DNA of 64,000 bases. Source: Desulfitobacterium metallireducens DSM 15288. GTDB taxonomy: Bacteria > Bacillota > Desulfitobacteriia > Desulfitobacteriales > Desulfitobacteriaceae. The notes under the pieces are model-generated. The model did not search any database. It was not told where the DNA came from and worked only from the letters and a program-made list of their open reading frames with translations. A program made the position numbers and the translations under genes. This document shows positions 25,712 to 34,817 of this stretch, in pieces; positions within the stretch are counted from its first letter, which is position 1; the number at the start of each line of letters is the position of its first letter. The stretch is taken from NCBI RefSeq assembly GCF_000231405.2, contig NZ_CP007032.1, positions 1,736,001-1,800,000 of the forward strand, read 5' to 3'.

Positions 25712-26775
25712 TTATTCACGACCCCAACAATCATCAGCGAGGGGTGCTCAGCTAAATTATAGTCAATAGGACGGAGTAAACGAATATCCCCTTCATGCGT
25801 CACTCGGACATAAGGGCGAGTCGGAAATGCAGGATTTTGTCGGATAACATTTCCTCGCTGTCCATTGCTTAATTTCACACCAGAGCCTGATGGATAGACC
25901 GCGATGCTCTTAGAAAAGATATCAAGGACTCGAGGTTCAAAATGCGTTCCACGCTGAGACACAACATATTCAAACGCTTCATGAGGTTGCATTGCTTCTC
26001 GATAAACTCTTTTACTCGTTAGAGCTTCGTAAACATCAGCCACAGCCGCGACTCGCCCAAATTCATGAATTTCAGTTCCCTTGAGTCCGCGCGGGTAGCC
26101 CGTTCCATCCCATTTTTCCTGATGCTGAAAGGCAATATGAGCGGAAAGTATGCTGAAATCCTGATTCTTTCGTAGAAGCTCAAAGCCATATTCGGCATGT
26201 TTTTTAATTTCAATAAATTCAGACTCTGTCAACGGCCCTTTTTTATTGAGTATTTCTTGCGGAATTTTCATCTTACCAATATCATGCATAATAACGCCCA
26301 TTCCAAATTCTAGGAGTCTCGAATTGTCCCAACCCATTGCAATTCCAAGGAGGAGAGCGATAACTGTAGTATTTATTGAATGACGATATGTATAATTATC
26401 ATAATCACGAATTTCTACAATGTTGCTTAAGATATCATGGCTCGCCATGAGATCATCAATCATCTGCTCAATTAAGGCTTGAATCTTATCTGCGCCCAGC
26501 GTACTCAGTTGGCCTTCTTTAACAAAATTAGTTAGATTCTGCAACGTAGAATAGGCTGCTTTGCGCGTTTGTGCGGATACGCCAGTATAGACTTCCACGT
26601 CTTCAAACTGATCATCTTCGATAAAGATAACATCAACCCCCATATTGCTTAAGCGGTTGATATAATTTTGGATCAAAGTAATCCCAGCTTGTAGCAAGAC
26701 ATTTCCAAAGGGACTTACGATGGGGCGAGCCAAAATCTCTCCCTCTTCAACATAATTAATGTTCACTAAACGCAT
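25708..26775 (-). CDS. HD-GYP domain protein (putative c-di-GMP phosphodiesterase)
   Basis: About 355 aa. The C-terminal half carries the HD-GYP set: HSINTTVIALLLG, MHDIGKMKIPQEIL (HD), KHAEYGFELL, HQEKWDGTGYPRGLKG (HHExxDGxGYP region) and DVYEALTSKRVYR. The N-terminal 110 residues (MRLVNINYVEEGEILARPI and on) resemble the small domain common in front of HD-GYP modules. It should linearise cyclic di-GMP. ATG 26775 gives a family-like N-terminus; the frame is open to 26844 and neither start has a strong ribosome site. Confidence 0.87.
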   Translation of the reverse strand: MRLVNINYVEEGEILARPIVSPFGNVLLQAGITLIQNYINRLSNMGVDVIFIEDDQFEDVEVYTGVSAQTRKAAYSTLQNLTNFVKEGQLSTLGADKIQALIEQMIDDLMASHDILSNIVEIRDYDNYTYRHSINTTVIALLLGIAMGWDNSRLLEFGMGVIMHDIGKMKIPQEILNKKGPLTESEFIEIKKHAEYGFELLRKNQDFSILSAHIAFQHQEKWDGTGYPRGLKGTEIHEFGRVAAVADVYEALTSKRVYREAMQPHEAFEYVVSQRGTHFEPRVLDIFSKSIAVYPSGSGVKLSNGQRGNVIRQNPAFPTRPYVRVTHEGDIRLLRPIDYNLAEHPSLMIVGVVNK

Positions 26776-26962
26776 TCTATCTCTAACCCAAACCCTTTCA
26801 GCTTTAAAAAAATCTATAAACAAAATCATTATAATTTTAAGCAATTTATTTATTTTCGAGTAATTATCTAATAATCCTTCTTTATTAGACTAATAAACCA
26901 TTATTTTCCCTTTAGTCCTAATTTGATTTATTCCGTAGGACCCATGTCCTATCAAGAATAAA

Positions 26963-26987
26963 ACCCAGTAGTTTTAACTACCAGGTC
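26963..26987 (-). terminator. Terminator after the GNAT-like gene
   Basis: On the minus strand ACCTGGTAGTT pairs with AACTACTGGGT around an AAA-type loop and is followed by TTTTATTC. It ends the gene at 27033. Confidence 0.65.
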
Positions 26988-27032
26988 TTTTGGGATACAC
27001 TAAAATAAGCATATGTAATAATTCTGAGGCAA

Positions 27033-27488
27033 TCAGTTCAACTTTTTCTCAAGAAGGACATTTTCTTTTTGATTAATGGGGCACTGACAAGCATACCCCA
27101 TTACCTGAAACGTGGGGAAAAAGAGATCCAGTTCTTCTCTCCCTGAAAACATGAGTTGAATAGATTCGCCTGACCATTTTAGGGATAACCTCTCCGCAAA
27201 ACTGAGCAAAGTCATTTCAATATCTTGATTTTTAAATTCCGGTTTAATATAAAGCATCTCAATGGTAACTACTGCATCTTTTCGAGTAAGTGCTAAGAGT
27301 GCTTTCATCAATTCATCTTCACCACGATAGTAGAAAATTCGTCCATTGTGATGAACTTCTTCCCAATAAGCACGTTCTTTCTCCACAGATGTCACTAAGT
27401 GCATTTCCGAAACAGCCTTCCAATTTTCGCTCAAAAATTCCACCGCTCCATCGAGTTGAGCGGAGGATACTTCATAAATATGGTTCAT
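27033..27488 (-). CDS. Divergent GNAT-like acetyltransferase
   Basis: A 151-aa protein with the strand-helix order of the GNAT fold: VTIEMLYIKPEFKNQDIEMTLLSFAERLSLKW looks like strand 4, the acetyl-CoA-binding turn and helix 3, and FQVMGYACQCPINQKENVLLEKKL resembles the C-terminal strand pair. The glycine-rich Q/RxxGxG/A loop is not preserved (KNQDIEM), so activity is uncertain. RBS GGGGGAG-type (gtaGGGGAG) precedes the ATG. Substrate unknown. It is the last host gene before the prophage. Confidence 0.55.
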   Translation of the reverse strand: MNHIYEVSSAQLDGAVEFLSENWKAVSEMHLVTSVEKERAYWEEVHHNGRIFYYRGEDELMKALLALTRKDAVVTIEMLYIKPEFKNQDIEMTLLSFAERLSLKWSGESIQLMFSGREELDLFFPTFQVMGYACQCPINQKENVLLEKKLN

Positions 27489-27656
27489 CTCCCCTACCCC
27501 CTATTTACGTCATCTCTTGAGTTGATACTGTAGTTCGCTCGCTATTTTTAATTATACAGCAAATTTAGAATATTACTTCTGTTTAATCTTATTTATTCCA
27601 TATATATTTATGAAGCATGATTTTGATTTATAGATTTTATGTACAAAATAAAGAAA

Positions 27657-27686
27657 AAGGCATTTTGGGTAATCTCAAAATGCCTT
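27657..27686 (-). terminator. Terminator behind the tRNA 3' end
   Basis: AAGGCATTTTG (27657-27667) and CAAAATGCCTT (27676-27686) form a perfect 11-bp stem; on the minus strand it is followed by TTTTTCTTTATTTT. It is the natural terminator of the tRNA into which the phage integrated. Confidence 0.85.
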
Positions 27687-27698
27687 AAAGTTCTTAAT

Positions 27699-27726
27699 TG
27701 GTGCGGTCGAGAGGACTTGAACCTCC
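27699..27726 (-). other. Prophage attachment site: 3' end of a tRNA gene
   Basis: On the minus strand the sequence is a complete T-arm and acceptor 3' strand: GGAGG-TTCAAGT-CCTCT, then CGACCGC, discriminator A and CCA. No D-arm or anticodon arm lies upstream, so this is only the 3' part left at one prophage end. The intact tRNA is expected beyond 64000 at the other end. A predicted 5' acceptor GCGGTCG and A73 fit a tRNA-Leu, but the identity is a guess. The integrase gene starts its 3' end 80 bases away. Confidence 0.82.
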
Positions 27727-27805
27727 TAAAATGATACTCAATGTCGCTTGTACCAATGGTTTGCGGTAATGTGACCGAATTTTTGACCGAATAATTATAA
27801 ACTGA

Positions 27806-28879
27806 TTATTTTAAAAGAATAGCCAAACTATGTCCTTTTTTAAGTGCATGACTATAATTTCCTGCGGTAGTGCTTGGTACTTGCCCTAATTGTTCTGCAA
27901 CAGTAGTTATTGATTCACCATGATCCAATAAAATAGAACCTACTCCATGTCTCAAATCATGAATACGAATATGATGTAAACCCGCTTTTTTCAGTACACT
28001 CTCTTTTGTTTTGAAGATGGTTTCATGACCAAGGAATTTGCCATTATCGCTCTGAAATACAAAATCACTATCTTTTGCCCTGCTCAACTTTACCATTACT
28101 TTTTTATGTTCCTTGAGCTCTTGAATAATTTCTTCATCAAGTTCAATTTCTCGTTTACTGTTTTTGTTTTTTGTGCTTTTAAGATATTTAGTTCTTGAAT
28201 TGACTGCTTCAACAATTTTAATCGTATTACTGTCTAATAGAACATTCTCCCACCTTAAACCAATCAGTTCCCCAATTCGCATTCCGGTTAAGGCTAAGAT
28301 TTTGAGTGGCAAATAATGTTTGTATCCTTTGGCAGCTTTAATAAACAGTTTTAATTCATCTTCATTTAGTACGGATCTTTTGACATGTCCTATCATAGGA
28401 GATTCAAGACCAGCCACAATATCATCATTCAAATACTTTTTCGACAATCCCCAATTAACAACAAATCTTAACATATCGTATAAATTCTTTATTGTCCTTG
28501 GTTTCAAGTTTGAATCATCTTCTAATGGCTTTAAGCTTTTTCTTATTTGCTCTGAATTTACAGAGTATAAATATAAGTTACCAACTAAAGGTCTAAGTCT
28601 GTCTATTTGACGTTCATAGGTCTTGTACGTGCTTAGTTCAATCCTAGTCTCTTTGTACTTCAGATAATCGTCAAACAAATTATTCATAGTCATATCATGC
28701 GCTTTTGGGACATTCATTTTCTTCTTTAATTCAGCTTCAATTTTTCCTGCATAGAGTTTTGCTTGTGGTTTGCTTCCATAAAAAGTTTCGTAGTGAGTTT
28801 GCTTTTTACCTTCATCATCCTTCCCCAAATAGATTCCGATTTGCCAAACATTACTACCACGATTCCTAAATTGTGCCAT
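27806..28879 (-). CDS. int: Prophage tyrosine integrase
   Basis: About 357 aa. An N-terminal AP2-like/arm-binding segment (QFRNRGSNVWQIGIYLGKDDEGKKQ) and a core-binding SAM-like domain precede the catalytic domain, with R in LTGMRIGELIGLRWENV, HDLRHGVGSILLDHG and the nucleophile Y near the end in TTAGNYSHALKKGH. It catalyses integration at the adjacent tRNA site. ATG 28879 with AAGGGGG upstream is preferred; its first bases overlap the excisionase-like gene. Confidence 0.93.
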   Translation of the reverse strand: MAQFRNRGSNVWQIGIYLGKDDEGKKQTHYETFYGSKPQAKLYAGKIEAELKKKMNVPKAHDMTMNNLFDDYLKYKETRIELSTYKTYERQIDRLRPLVGNLYLYSVNSEQIRKSLKPLEDDSNLKPRTIKNLYDMLRFVVNWGLSKKYLNDDIVAGLESPMIGHVKRSVLNEDELKLFIKAAKGYKHYLPLKILALTGMRIGELIGLRWENVLLDSNTIKIVEAVNSRTKYLKSTKNKNSKREIELDEEIIQELKEHKKVMVKLSRAKDSDFVFQSDNGKFLGHETIFKTKESVLKKAGLHHIRIHDLRHGVGSILLDHGESITTVAEQLGQVPSTTAGNYSHALKKGHSLAILLK

Positions 28880-29114
28880 TTGGTTTACGCCCCCTTCTTG
28901 GAAGGGGTTGGACAACTTTATTATACATCATATCGTTTCCCTTTTCATTCTTCATAAATTCTTCCAGAGATTCTTTTGAAATACGAGTTCTTCTCTCTGA
29001 TAACTTGACAGATTCTAGATGTTTATAATTAACCAGGTCATAGATATATGACTTGGAAACTTTAAGGATCTGAGCTACCTCTGGAACTGTATAATATTCT
29101 AACGTTTCAACCAT
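28866..29114 (-). CDS. Excisionase-like HTH protein
   Basis: An 82-aa protein with a MerR/excisionase-type winged helix: YTVPEVAQILKVSKSYIYDLVNYKHLESVKLSERRTRISKESLEEFM. This form often acts as the recombination directionality factor next to a tyrosine integrase. It overlaps int by 14 bases and is read first. The basic tail (PRRGRKPNG) is unusual but short. Confidence 0.8.
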   Translation of the reverse strand: MVETLEYYTVPEVAQILKVSKSYIYDLVNYKHLESVKLSERRTRISKESLEEFMKNEKGNDMMYNKVVQPLPRRGRKPNGTI

Positions 29115-29158
29115 CTATAAATAATCCTCTCTTTTCTTTATCAATAATTATTGCATAT

Positions 29159-29189
29159 AAAAAAGGACTAAGAGTAAAATCTTAGTCCT
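29159..29189 (-). terminator. Terminator of the lysis cassette
   Basis: AGGACTAAGA (29164-29173) pairs with TCTTAGTCCT (29180-29189); Ts follow on the minus strand. It lies between the holin-like gene and the xis-int pair. Confidence 0.8.
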
Positions 29190-29209
29190 CTACCAATAAG
29201 GCACACCCT

Positions 29210-29431
29210 TTATTCATTTGCATTTGTATTTGTATTAGTATCTATAACTTTGTTTTCCTGTATAGTTTGCCGAGCTGTTGATTGACCAAAGTAGAATGCA
29301 ACAACTAAACTAAATACCGTTAAAAATTGTTCTGAACTTACTTTCCCTATAACCGCTAAATAACAAAATACTACTGTAAGCAATAAGGCTATGATTTTCT
29401 TCACCTGTAAAAGTTGTATTAATTGTTTCAT
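29210..29431 (-). CDS. Holin-like small membrane protein
   Basis: A 73-aa protein with two hydrophobic helices (KKIIALLLTVVFCYLAVIG and QFLTVFSLVVAFYFG) and a polar, Asn/Thr-rich tail. Size, topology and position directly after an XhlA-like gene and an amidase fit a phage holin. No sequence family is certain. Confidence 0.6.
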   Translation of the reverse strand: MKQLIQLLQVKKIIALLLTVVFCYLAVIGKVSSEQFLTVFSLVVAFYFGQSTARQTIQENKVIDTNTNTNANE

Positions 29432-29446
29432 ATTAAAGTCTCCTTT

Positions 29447-29860
29447 TTAAAATGCAGGAATATTGATAGTTACACCCTTCATTGCAAACCATCCCAAAAC
29501 AATAAATAAAACTATTCCTAGAATTTTCAATGTAATATCTTTTGTATTATTATTTTTGGTTTTTACAACTTCGGCATTATTTGTGTCTTTAATCGTGTTA
29601 CTATCAGCAAGCTTTTTTACTACTTCAGTCATGGAAGTTTGTGTTGCTAATAGAGCATTATTTGTTGCGTTAGATGCTAGGGAATTACTTTCAATTCGTG
29701 TCAACATGCCTTTTACATCATTTAATTGACCATCAATATTACTTAATTTTTCTTCTGTTACACTTTTAAAAATTTTTAGGTCATTTATATCTCCATCATG
29801 GCGATTAAGAATTTTCTTATGATCATCTAAAACCTCTTTAATTTCTGGTTCAATTGCCAA
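29447..29860 (-). CDS. XhlA/BhlA-like lysis accessory protein
   Basis: About 137 aa. Long heptad-rich helices (HDGDINDLKIFKSVTEEKLSNIDGQLNDVKGMLTRIE) precede one C-terminal membrane helix (ITLKILGIVLFIVLGWFAMKG), the layout of hemolysin-XhlA proteins, which cooperate with holins. TTG 29860 lies 7 bases after GGAGGT; the open frame begins at GTG 29875. It sits between amidase and holin-like genes. Confidence 0.7.
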   Translation of the reverse strand: MAIEPEIKEVLDDHKKILNRHDGDINDLKIFKSVTEEKLSNIDGQLNDVKGMLTRIESNSLASNATNNALLATQTSMTEVVKKLADSNTIKDTNNAEVVKTKNNNTKDITLKILGIVLFIVLGWFAMKGVTINIPAF

Positions 29861-29973
29861 CTCAACCACCTCCACTTGTCTCGCCCCCTTATAGTGTTAT
29901 AATTTTAATTAACTACGAATTCCTTGGGCTTTAAGGAATGAGTAGTTGGGAAGTGGAGTGATCTGCTTCCCTT

Positions 29974-30711
29974 TTAATTTTGACCTATATTTTGACCAAC
30001 CTTTGCAACAGTTCCAAACCAACTAGCTCCACTAAAATATTTACGATTTGGATGATTTGGAACATCTGCTCCACCAATAATAACTAATTCATTAGCTTTA
30101 AAAACTTCTTCAGGTGCTTGATTACCATTAACTCTAAAGAAAATGGGGCAAACAGATGTATAATCAAAATACTCTTTAACAAGAATCATATCTTTAGGTT
30201 CTGGTGTATTAAGTAAAACTACGCGTTCCATATGTAAATCATCTCCATTATATAAATTAGTTACTTCTTTCACGTATCTATCATAGGGAAAATTATCACC
30301 TGGGCAAGCCGTGGCGAACTGATCTTTATGTTCTTTAATGGTTGCCTTAGATGGGATAATACCAAGTTCTTTACACTTTTCTACGCAATGCTTAACCGAA
30401 CTATTAAATTGAACATCTGTCATTTTATCTGCATTTGGACTTTGAAAATTTCCAATATGACATATAGAATAGGCTCTTTGATTCATTGTAAATCTAGAAC
30501 CATCAGGTGCTAATCCAGGATCATGTGCACCACTATAATAAGTATCTCTGCCTTTACCTACCGTACCATCAGATTCAATTACCGCACTATAACCAATATC
30601 TCCATAACCGCGAATATTTTTATGGTATTGTCTAATTTCTTCTGTGTTTTTTTCGTGCCCTGCTGAGTGGTGTAAATCTATAAGGGTTATTTTACAAGGT
30701 CTAACTTCCAT
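29974..30711 (-). CDS. Phage endolysin, N-acetylmuramoyl-L-alanine amidase
   Basis: About 245 aa. The amidase_2/PGRP fold is seen in LIDLHHSAGH (zinc ligand H), GYGDIGYSAVIESDGTVGKGRD, SICHIGNF and KEHKDQFATACPGDNFPY (second H and C ligands). The C-terminal 80 residues, with LNTPEPKDMILVKEYFDYTSVCPIFFR and IIGGADVPNHPNRKYFSG, look like a cell-wall-binding module. ATG 30711 after AAGGTG is preferred over GTG 30726. It cleaves the host peptidoglycan stem peptide at lysis. Confidence 0.88.
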   Translation of the reverse strand: MEVRPCKITLIDLHHSAGHEKNTEEIRQYHKNIRGYGDIGYSAVIESDGTVGKGRDTYYSGAHDPGLAPDGSRFTMNQRAYSICHIGNFQSPNADKMTDVQFNSSVKHCVEKCKELGIIPSKATIKEHKDQFATACPGDNFPYDRYVKEVTNLYNGDDLHMERVVLLNTPEPKDMILVKEYFDYTSVCPIFFRVNGNQAPEEVFKANELVIIGGADVPNHPNRKYFSGASWFGTVAKVGQNIGQN

Positions 30712-30763
30712 AGTTTTTATTTTCACCTTCTCATTTTACTTTCTTAGCAATTGGACATAAAAA

Positions 30764-30787
30764 TAGACCATCGTTTTGAATGGTCTA
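30764..30787 (-). terminator. Terminator
   Basis: TAGACCAT (30764-30771) pairs with ATGGTCTA (30780-30787); on the minus strand Ts follow. It ends the membrane-protein gene at 30794. Confidence 0.75.
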
Positions 30788-30793
30788 AGTAAT

Positions 30794-31390
30794 TTAAACT
30801 ACTTTTTTCTTTTTGCTTTTTTCTCTTCTTTTTTCTGCCACGATTATTTTATTTTTATATTCGCTAAGTCTTACAATTTGCTGATTAGATAATTTTGTTA
30901 CATGAATGATACATCTAAAATCTTCATTCCCAGCTTTTTCAGGAAATTTTCTCTTATTCATTTTATTAGCAAGCTTTTGTAAAAATCTTGGTTCTAAAAA
31001 TTCAGCCGAATCTCCAAAATACTTAATTATACTTTCTTTCGAAATTAACCATGTATCAATTAGAATATCTTTCTTTTCTTTTATTGCTATAAATGTAATG
31101 TCTATGAAATTTGATATTAGACAAGTTGGTTTATTATTACACAGTTTACCAATATGAAACTCTATAAATCCATAGGGGCTACGTTTACATTTTAAAGGCA
31201 ACCCTTTCCCCCAAATAAATTTCTCAGCAATCAGTAACATAATTGATAAGACTATTATTGTAAAAGCAGTGGTAAGGATCAATAAATCAATTTGATATTT
31301 AAGAGCGAATAAAAAAGCAAATATATAAATAGCTAGAATTATAAATGCATATTCAATGTACAGTTCATTAATAGATTTTATTTTCTTCAT
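30794..31390 (-). CDS. Hypothetical membrane protein in the prophage (198 aa)
   Basis: Two adjacent hydrophobic helices lie at residues 10-55 (YAFIILAIYIFAFLFAL and LILTTAFTIIVLSIMLLIA), followed by a basic cytoplasmic-looking domain ending in KKKKVV. GGAGGAG precedes the ATG and a terminator follows, so it is a separate transcription unit between lysis and virion genes. Such units are often lysogeny-expressed morons. No family recognised. Confidence 0.6.
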   Translation of the reverse strand: MKKIKSINELYIEYAFIILAIYIFAFLFALKYQIDLLILTTAFTIIVLSIMLLIAEKFIWGKGLPLKCKRSPYGFIEFHIGKLCNNKPTCLISNFIDITFIAIKEKKDILIDTWLISKESIIKYFGDSAEFLEPRFLQKLANKMNKRKFPEKAGNEDFRCIIHVTKLSNQQIVRLSEYKNKIIVAEKRREKSKKKKVV

Positions 31391-31534
31391 AACTCCTCCA
31401 TTCCATCCAATAATCTTCGACAGAATAGAGGATAATCCTTCATTAAGTGGGAAATATTATGTTACGATCTAATCCCTGAATATGGAAATCTATGATAGAA
31501 TATTATAAATAATAACTAATTTAGGAGTGATGTA

Positions 31535-31681
31535 ATGAGGAAATATGAGCTACCGGGATTGATATTGGTCTGTTCTGCATTATTGGGCTATATTATAGAC
31601 TTGAATTTGTGGCAAGGAGTTGCTTTTGTTTTGTTCAGTGGGAGCGTTTTGCTGACTGGAATTAAGATAAGGAGTTGGTAA
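31535..31681 (+). CDS. Very small membrane protein (48 aa)
   Basis: ATG 31535 follows AGGAGTGATGTA. The product has two hydrophobic stretches (LPGLILVCSALLGYIID and GVAFVLFSGSVLLTGI) and ends at TAA 31679. The next gene starts one base later and its ribosome site lies in this gene's 3' end. The pair runs against the surrounding phage genes. Confidence 0.55.
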   Translation: MRKYELPGLILVCSALLGYIIDLNLWQGVAFVLFSGSVLLTGIKIRSW

Positions 31682-31682
31682 T

Positions 31683-31901
31683 ATGCGTATAGATCTACAA
31701 GATATTAGAGATGTAGGCATTTGGGTTGCTATGATATTATATTTTTTTGCTATAAGTTATCTTGCAGAAGGAGGACAAAGTTTATTAATATTTTTCTTTG
31801 TGATTGCCTTTAGTATATTGGCTATTGGAGGTCTTATAAAAAGTACAAGTAAATTCCTTGAAGATTATTATTCCAAGAAAAAAGATACATCAAAACTATA
31901 A
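31683..31901 (+). CDS. Small membrane protein (72 aa)
   Basis: The product has two hydrophobic helices (VGIWVAMILYFFAISYLAEG and SLLIFFFVIAFSILAIGGL) and a charged tail. AAGGAG precedes the ATG. It is cotranscribed with the 48-aa gene and ends in a terminator. A two-gene membrane-protein unit on the opposite strand inside a virion operon suggests a moron; role unknown. Confidence 0.6.
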   Translation: MRIDLQDIRDVGIWVAMILYFFAISYLAEGGQSLLIFFFVIAFSILAIGGLIKSTSKFLEDYYSKKKDTSKL

Positions 31902-31911
31902 AAGAAAAATA

Positions 31912-31940
31912 AGACAAGGGATTATTTAAGTCCCTTGTCT
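31912..31940. terminator. Bidirectional terminator
   Basis: AGACAAGGGA (31912-31921) and TCCCTTGTCT (31931-31940) form a perfect 10-bp stem. It covers the stop codon of the minus-strand ejection-like gene and ends the plus-strand small-gene pair. Confidence 0.75.
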
Positions 31941-34659
31941 ATTAGTATTTCTTTCTTTGCCTTTGCTTTTGCTTCAGATATAGCTTTTGCTAATAAATCT
32001 GCTCTAACTTCATCAGCAGATTTATTTTTATTATCTTTAGCATTGATATAAGTGCTCTTCTCCATCACATTATTAAAAGAATTCAAGGTCAATTCTCCTA
32101 CACGTTTCTGATATTGTGTTGCTTCAGTAGGAGTTAAGTTAATTTTTGGATGAGTTTGGGTTTTCTCAATATAATTTGGAACCATTGTTGGGAATTGATT
32201 TGTTAATCCTAAATCATTTAATCTTCTTAATTCAGAATCTACTTTAGGATCAATATTTTGATCTCTGGCAATAATTCCTGGACTTAGAAATTGAGAAAAT
32301 GCTCTACCCACTGGATTCTCAATTTTCTTAACATCTTCACCAAATGGAGTTTGTTTAGGTTGTAATGACATGCTGACAACAGGTATTTTCGCAACTATAG
32401 CATTTTTGAAGGATTCAGGCATATTCCCCTTAATATATGTTTGTCTAACTGTTGGATCTATTGTACCTGCTAATTGACTAACTGCTGTTGGAATGAACTG
32501 TGTAGCATAGGATTGAGGCAATTGAGCTAATCCCTCCATAAAACCTTTTGTTCCACCTCCAAGTAAATTTTTAACTCCTTTCATGATAGACATATTAAAT
32601 ACAGTATCTCCTGAAGCATTTAATCCTTCCATCATTCCATTTGCTATAGTTAAACCCATTTCCCAAAGTTTAGAAGTGTTATTCTTTTCAACAAGACTAT
32701 TCATTTTGGCAACATCTTCTGGTTTATTTTTGATTGCATTATAAATTTCTACACCAACAGATAAAGGAACTGAGAAAGGTTGCATCCAGTCATAAGAATA
32801 TTTACCAAGTATAGAAAATGGAGAATTACCTGTATTGGCATCATATGCTTTTAAATCTGCATCACTAGAAGCTTTACCAGTTAATATCCCTTTACTTGCC
32901 AATAAATAACCTAAACCTAATATACCTGTTCCAGTTAAACCTTTAGCCATTTCATCAATTGCAAAACTCGCACCTTTAGAATCTCTTATTTTGGATAATC
33001 CATTAACTATTCCAATAGGACTATATTGCATTCCACGTTTGATAATATTAATAGGTGTTTTAGTAAAGGGTAATGCAGCTTCTACCACAAATGCTGTTGT
33101 TTTTGCCCCTAAATTTGCATCATTTCCTGGATTCTTAACCTTATTTAGATAACTAGAAATAATACTAGCATCCTTATAAGTTGCCTGTTCTGCTTCTAAT
33201 TTAGCTGTATCAAAGGCCTGTTGGTCTAATTTGGAAAAATCTTTAATACCTTTGGCTTGAGCATAAGAAGCAAGTCTGTCTACATAAGCGTTTTTATAAA
33301 ATGGATTATCTCCCCATTGAAGAAGATTATAATTAAGTTTACTGATTTTTTCTAATCCATTATTCTTGAATACTCTTTTATTAGCCATATTCAGTTTAAT
33401 ATTGTCCATATATTTGTTTGTCCCATTAAGAAGATCATTTTTATTAGCTTCAAAATAAGTATTTGCTAAATCTTTATATTCTTTATTGATAATAACAGAT
33501 TGAGTTCTTTCAGCTTGTGGTAGAACTACTTTTTGCATAATTCCAGATACTCTTTGAGCAGATTTCCTCATACCCATCATAATTCCATTACCTACGACAT
33601 TTCTAATTTGAGTTTTAGGATTAAGTAGCATAGAAATATGTCTCCATGCGTTTAATTTTTCCATTACGGTTGAAGGTAATTCATTCGCTATTCTGGTTTG
33701 TATTTGAGTAAATGCATCTTCATAAGATTGTTTATTTCCACGCTCTATTTTGCTAACCATATTAAGCTCATCAGGGGTTAGATCAACATTACTCCATTTC
33801 TTACCGTATGTTTTTAAACCTTCTTCATTGAGAGTCTTTAATTGTTTACTCATAGTCATAAGGAATGTTTCTGGATCTGCTTCACGTAATATTCTCGCAG
33901 CTTGCCCAAATTGCCCTGCTTGTGTTAATTTATCAGCTACAATTGAAATTATTTCTCTAGCTCCTTGAATGTTTCCAGATTCCGTTGCTTGACGAGACAA
34001 TAATTTAGCCAAAGGAATAGCTTCTGGTTGCATACGAGCAGCTAAATCAGTTAATTGAGAAATAGCTGATTCCTGACCTTGATTAAAAACAGCTTGAGCT
34101 TTTGCTAAAGTTTCAGGGTTTCCTAATTGCTCATATGTTAAAGGTTTATTAGTATAACTATCTCTTAAAACATCAGGATTATTTACATCTGTTCTAGTAT
34201 TTGCAGAAAATCCACGTTCTTTTAAACCTGTTCCAATAATAGGATCTGCTCCAACCGGTACTGTTTGGGGAATATCTGTTTGAGGTAATATTTCAGTTTT
34301 TGGTAAAACTTGATTTGGATTAGACATTTGAGCAGGTTGATTTGTGTTTGGTAAAGGTTCATTTGGATTTGTTACTAAAGGATTATTAGGCTCAGTTAGA
34401 TTTATTGTTGGTTTATTTGAAATATTTAAAGGCTTAAATTGCCCTACTCTATCTTGAATTTGACTTTCATTTGTCCAAGTTTTAGGTTGTTCTAAGGGTT
34501 TTAATTTCGGAACAACCCCTGAAACTCTTCCCATTCTTAATTCTTCAGGAGTAAGTGTAGTTTTAGCATTTTGAGCTTTTACAAGATTATCTGTTAAAAC
34601 AGGGATGTCTACCCCTGTATTTAACTTAATATCTGCATAGGCTTGATCTATTGAATATT
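31922..34659 (-). pseudogene. C-terminal part of a large internal-virion/ejection-like protein, cut by IS21
   Basis: About 911 codons. Pro/Asn-rich segments (PNEPLPNTNQPAQ) are followed by helical regions with LNPKTQIRNVVGNGIMMGMRK, ALPFTKTPINIIKRGMQYSPIG and a lysine-rich C-terminus. Joined to 37292-38357 after removing the insertion element and one AATATT copy, it gives one uninterrupted frame of 1265 aa. Large, helical proteins in this position downstream of the nozzle and fibres in short-tailed phages are often internal virion proteins ejected with DNA; that role is inferred. The split gene should not give a full-length product. Confidence 0.75.
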
Positions 34660-34817
34660 ACGGAGCAAAATGAGCCATGCTTCCGGACTGTGAGAGCCAC
34701 AGCTCCGGATTTTTAGAGCCACCCTTCCGGATTGTGAGCCACTTGATGAAACTTCTTATTAGAATGTAGTTATACACCCGAGAGAGGAGTGTAAATACAT
34801 TCATAGGAGGTCATCAA

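Noticed and set aside
29210-29431. Calling the holin with a specific family name
   Set aside because: Topology and position fit, but I do not see a family signature, so only a generic call is made.
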